Assembly (NCBI RefSeq): GCF_003024155.1
Contig: NZ_CP028136.1
Span: forward strand, 2,356,001-2,420,000
Length of the DNA stretch: 64,000 nt
Reading direction: 5' to 3'
Source: Christiangramia fulva
GTDB lineage: Bacteria; Bacteroidota; Bacteroidia; Flavobacteriales; Flavobacteriaceae
The position numbers and the translations under genes are program-made. Below, piece after piece: positions 61,187-64,000 of this stretch (positions are counted from its first letter, which is position 1; each line of letters starts with the position of its first letter). Below the pieces are notes generated by a model. The model had not been told where the DNA came from, made no database searches, and saw nothing but the letters and a program-made list of their open reading frames with translations.

Positions 61187-61966
61187 ATGGAGATCAGGGA
61201 TCAGCTTGGCAGAAAAATCCATCTTTCCAAAGTTCCCGAAAGAATTGTTTCCCTGGTTCCGAGTCAAACCGAATTACTTGTAGATCTTGGCATGGAAAAG
61301 AATATTGTTGGGATTACCCAATTTTGTGTTCATCCTTCTTATTTAAAAAAGATCAAAACGAGAGTTGGCGGCACGAAAAAAGTGAATTTCAGAAAAATTC
61401 ATGAATTGGAGCCAGATCTTATCCTGTGCAATAAAGAAGAAAATACTCCGGAAATGGTTTCCGAACTTGAGAAGATCGCCACTGTTCATATTTCAGACGT
61501 TGTCACGATTGAAGATGCTTTCGATTTGATGCTCCAGTATGGAAAAATGTTCGATCGCGAAAATTTCGCCCAAACCATGATTGGCGCTATCAGAAAAAAG
61601 CTGGATAATCTTCGGGATTCTTTAAAGGACAAACCTGTTAAAAAGGTTGCTTATTTTATATGGAAAGCTCCCTATATGCTCGCGGGGCAAAACACGTTTA
61701 TCAATTCTTTATTAGAAATAAATAATTTTGAAAATGCAGTGAAAGAAAATCGTTATCCCCAAATGAGTTTAAAGGAAATAAAAAATCTTGAGCCGGAACT
61801 CTGCCTTCTTTCCTCTGAACCATATTCCTTCACAGAGGAGCATAAAAAGGAACTGCAACCTCATTTTTCAGAGGTTAAACTGGTCGATGGAGAGTATTTT
61901 AGCTGGTACGGTTCACGTCTATCTGAAGCTTTGGATTACTTCAAGGCCCTGCATCTTAATCGATGA
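61187..61966 (+). CDS. Helical-backbone metal-receptor (BtuF/FepB-like) protein without signal peptide
   Basis: 259 residues. The fold of cobalamin and siderophore binding proteins is visible: V-P-E-R-I-V-S-L-V-P-S-Q-T-E-L-L, V-V-G-I-T-Q-F-C-V-H-P (with VGITQF), D-L-I-L-C-N, and W-Y-G-S-R near the C-terminus. The family is normally periplasmic, yet this protein starts directly at M-E-I-R-D-Q-L-G-R-K and no upstream Met gives a signal sequence. It may be cytoplasmic and have a metabolic or sensing role. It is 4 bp after pyrF and no ABC permease is near. Confidence 0.84.
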   Translation: MEIRDQLGRKIHLSKVPERIVSLVPSQTELLVDLGMEKNIVGITQFCVHPSYLKKIKTRVGGTKKVNFRKIHELEPDLILCNKEENTPEMVSELEKIATVHISDVVTIEDAFDLMLQYGKMFDRENFAQTMIGAIRKKLDNLRDSLKDKPVKKVAYFIWKAPYMLAGQNTFINSLLEINNFENAVKENRYPQMSLKEIKNLEPELCLLSSEPYSFTEEHKKELQPHFSEVKLVDGEYFSWYGSRLSEALDYFKALHLNR

Positions 61967-62135
61967 GCGCGCTTTTCATCCTTTTAAGCTCTTCAAGAAT
62001 TTTAACCGCCCTTTCATTTAGCTTGTCGCTCTGCTCTTTATCGGTAAGGGCAAGTTTGTAGGAGCGTGCCATTAGTCGGGAATACTTTTCGCATAAAAGT
62101 TCTTCCCTGGTTTTATTTTCAAAGATTCTAAACAT
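61956..62135 (-). CDS. Lacal_2735-type small protein
   Basis: 59 residues from Met at 62135 (M-F-R-I-F-E-N-K-T-R-E-E-L-L), preferred to one 11 residues upstream because relatives begin with M-F-x-[IL]-F. A coiled-coil-like protein: Y-S-R-L-M-A-R-S-Y-K-L-A and R-A-V-K-I-L-E-E-L. Members are Flavobacteria-specific and of unknown function. It is convergent with the previous gene and overlaps its end by 11 bp. Confidence 0.72.
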   Translation of the reverse strand: MFRIFENKTREELLCEKYSRLMARSYKLALTDKEQSDKLNERAVKILEELKRMKSALID

Positions 62136-62296
62136 GGTAGTATCGGACTTTTCCTTCAACGTTATCATTCTGCATGCTACAAAGCTACACAGGCTTTACC
62201 ATAGGTTATGATAAAATCCCGTTAAGCTTATTCTAAAAACTTCAGGAAAAGGCCTTTAGAGTGTTAAAATATTATAAGTTGTAGGAAAAATATTTC

Positions 62297-62998
62297 TTAA
62301 TCTTGTGCTCCAAATACCCTTTTCAGCAGTTGAGTGGTGCGGGCTGAAAGATCGTTTCGGATGTCTTTCTCTTCGATGGAGATCATGGTAAAAACTCCAT
62401 CTAATGCTTCATTTGTTACATAATCGGGAAGGTCAGGATTCACATTATTTGTAAGAGGGATGGCATTGTATCTATCAATGATATTCTTCCAGACTTCGGT
62501 GGCTCCAACTTTATCCAGAGAATTTGAAATTATAGGACTGAATTTTCGATAAAGCTCCTCACTGGTCCTGTTTTGCAGGTAATTGGTTGCTGCATTATCG
62601 GGGCCAAAAAGAATATTCCTGGCATCGTTAATGCTCATTTGGGTTACCGCATTGGTGAAAACAGGGATTGCTTCCTTAACGGCATCTTCGGCGGCGTGAT
62701 TCAGGACCATTAATCCTTTATCGGCCAGGGCATCCAAACCTATATCTCTAAGGGTTTTATCAACTTTTCGGAGTTCTGGCGGAAGCGTGATCCGCACGAG
62801 CTCATTATTATAAAAACCGTTTTCTTCAGCAAGTTTGGTGACTTCGCGGTCTATTCCAAATTGAAGCGCCTGTTTTAATCCTGAACTTATTTCAGCATCG
62901 CTTAAGGTATAGTCCTGTGGCAACTGCGAAGCGATGTTCTGAAGCTCAGCACAGGAGGTGAACATGAAAATGAAGGATAAAACTAAAAGTTTTTGCAT
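62297..62998 (-). CDS. DUF4197 lipoprotein
   Basis: 233 residues. A lipoprotein signal ends F-T-S-C (about residue 16). L-S-D-A-E-I-S-S-G-L-K-Q-A-L-Q-F-G is the family start; the rest is helical, with I-T-L-P-P-E-L and D-N-A-A-T-N-Y-L-Q-N-R-T-S. The function is unknown. It is transcribed by itself, with 128 bp of AT-rich sequence after the stop. Confidence 0.88.
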   Translation of the reverse strand: MQKLLVLSFIFMFTSCAELQNIASQLPQDYTLSDAEISSGLKQALQFGIDREVTKLAEENGFYNNELVRITLPPELRKVDKTLRDIGLDALADKGLMVLNHAAEDAVKEAIPVFTNAVTQMSINDARNILFGPDNAATNYLQNRTSEELYRKFSPIISNSLDKVGATEVWKNIIDRYNAIPLTNNVNPDLPDYVTNEALDGVFTMISIEEKDIRNDLSARTTQLLKRVFGAQD

Positions 62999-63095
62999 AA
63001 CGGTCTTTTCTCAAATATAAGGCTTTTCGATTTGAAACAATTTGGGAACCGGGTTTCATAGGATAAAATTTATCCGATTCTTCAAGTGGAAAAAA

Positions 63096-63947
63096 TCAGG
63101 TGAAAATGACAGTTTTATTGTTATAGACCAGGGTTTTTCGCGCGAGATGGAGCTTAATTGCCCTTGCCAGTACAATTTTCTCCAGGTCCCTTCCTTTAAG
63201 AATGAGATCGCGGATAGAATGATGGTGTGAAATTCGGGAAATATCCTGTTCGATAATCGGCCCGGCGTCCAATTCGGCGGTGACGTAATGGCTGGTGGCG
63301 CCAATGATCTTAACACCTCGTTTGTAGGCCGAATGATACGGTTTTGCGCCGGCGAAGGCAGGTAAAAAAGAATGGTGGATATTGATAATGCGGTTTGGGA
63401 AAGCTTCGATCATTTCTCCGGAAATGATCTGCATATACCTCGCAAGCACGATGAAATCAATTTTTTCCTTTTTAAGCAGTTCCAGCTGTTTTGCTTCTGC
63501 TTCAGATTTTCTATTTTTTTCAACCGGAATATGATAAAAGGGAATACCGAAGCTTTCGGCAATGGGCTGAAGTTTATCATGGTTGCTGATGATAAGTGGA
63601 ATTTCTACCTCCAGTTCGCCTGATTTATATCTTCCGAGGAGATCATAAAGACAGTGCTCGTATTTAGAAACGAAAATTGCCATTTTCTCGGGTGCTTCGG
63701 CAGAAGCTATTTTCCAGGTCATTTCATATTTTTCGGCAATCGAAGCGCCAAATTTTTGCTTCAGCCTGTCAAGTTTAAGGTCTTCGGAAAATTCGCACTC
63801 CAGGCGCATAAAAAATACCTTATTTTCTCTATCGACATATTGATCTATATAAATTATATTCCCTTGCTGCCCATGAAAAAATGAAGTAACGCCGGCAATG
63901 ATCCCGGAGGTATCGGGGCAGTGAATTAGTAGGGTGATCTTGCTCAT
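63096..63947 (-). CDS. purU: Formyltetrahydrofolate deformylase
   Basis: 283 residues. An N-terminal ACT domain (about 1-80, ITLLIHCPDTSGIIAGVTSF) is followed by a formyltransferase fold with I-N-I-H-H-S-F-L-P-A-F-x-G-A-K-P-Y and H-Y-V-T-A-E-L-D-A-G-P-I-I-E-Q. The catalytic Asn, His and Asp of the family are in these segments. It hydrolyses 10-formyl-THF to formate and THF, supplying formate and balancing one-carbon pools. The gene is complete, 53 bp from the window end. Confidence 0.95.
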   Translation of the reverse strand: MSKITLLIHCPDTSGIIAGVTSFFHGQQGNIIYIDQYVDRENKVFFMRLECEFSEDLKLDRLKQKFGASIAEKYEMTWKIASAEAPEKMAIFVSKYEHCLYDLLGRYKSGELEVEIPLIISNHDKLQPIAESFGIPFYHIPVEKNRKSEAEAKQLELLKKEKIDFIVLARYMQIISGEMIEAFPNRIINIHHSFLPAFAGAKPYHSAYKRGVKIIGATSHYVTAELDAGPIIEQDISRISHHHSIRDLILKGRDLEKIVLARAIKLHLARKTLVYNNKTVIFT

Positions 63948-64000
63948 TTCAGCCTGTTTTTCAGCTAAAATAGGAGATTTTCAAGGCATTCCGCAGAAAC

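Overview
The window comes from a marine-type Bacteroidota chromosome, most likely Flavobacteriaceae of the Zunongwangia/Salegentibacter/Gramella kind. The sequence reasons are a SusC/SusD pair, a type IX secretion C-terminal sorting domain, lipoproteins with acidic export signals after the lipidated Cys, promoters of the Bacteroidota form TTG-N17-20-TAnnTTTG, glutamine synthetase III and small Flavobacteria-type proteins. The genus cannot be fixed from this window alone.

Positions 1-47765 are dominated by a large pectin (homogalacturonan/rhamnogalacturonan) utilisation locus. (i) 1-7000: a TRAP transporter (dctPQM), uxaB, uxaA and a Gfo/Idh oxidoreductase form one compact operon for hexuronate uptake and the altronate branch. 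(ii) 6987-8036: a LacI-family regulator faces it. (iii) 8622-15279: SusC, SusD and a SusE-position beta-helix lipoprotein. (iv) 15632-22617: a 1712-residue multidomain pectin methylesterase secreted by T9SS, overlapping a PL9 pectate lyase lipoprotein. (v) 22953-35845: GH28, DUF4861, GH105, GH43, a GH28-PL9 fusion, CE12, an esterase-CE8 fusion, a second CE12 and PL10. (vi) 36016-40326: uxuA, an SDR in the fructuronate-reductase position, uxaE and fbp. Four copies of an AATCGATT-centred palindrome, upstream of lacI, susC (two) and GH28, look like the operator of the LacI regulator and tie the locus into one regulon.

Positions 40565-47765 hold a sulfatase, a decayed GH92 tail, a double DUF1080 protein, a Tat-type Gfo/Idh protein, a GMC oxidoreductase with a Cys motif of iron-sulfur type, and a gluconate-2-dehydrogenase-subunit-3-like protein. 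This set resembles the 3-keto-glycoside route (oxidise the sugar at C3, then cleave), here placed beside a pectin locus.

Positions 47957-64000 are mostly core genome: DUF2461, apt, a BlaI/M56 regulatory pair whose peptidase carries TonB-plug-like repeats, a Ca2+/Na+ antiporter, glutamine synthetase III, purM, prfA, pyrF, a binding-protein-like gene, DUF4197 and purU. Insertion scars lie among them: a ParE-type toxin-antitoxin cassette bounded by short inverted repeats inside two ~90-bp direct repeats, a PIN-domain toxin remnant, and 7-bp tandem repeats between prfA and pyrF. I saw no rRNA or tRNA gene, CRISPR array or intact insertion sequence.
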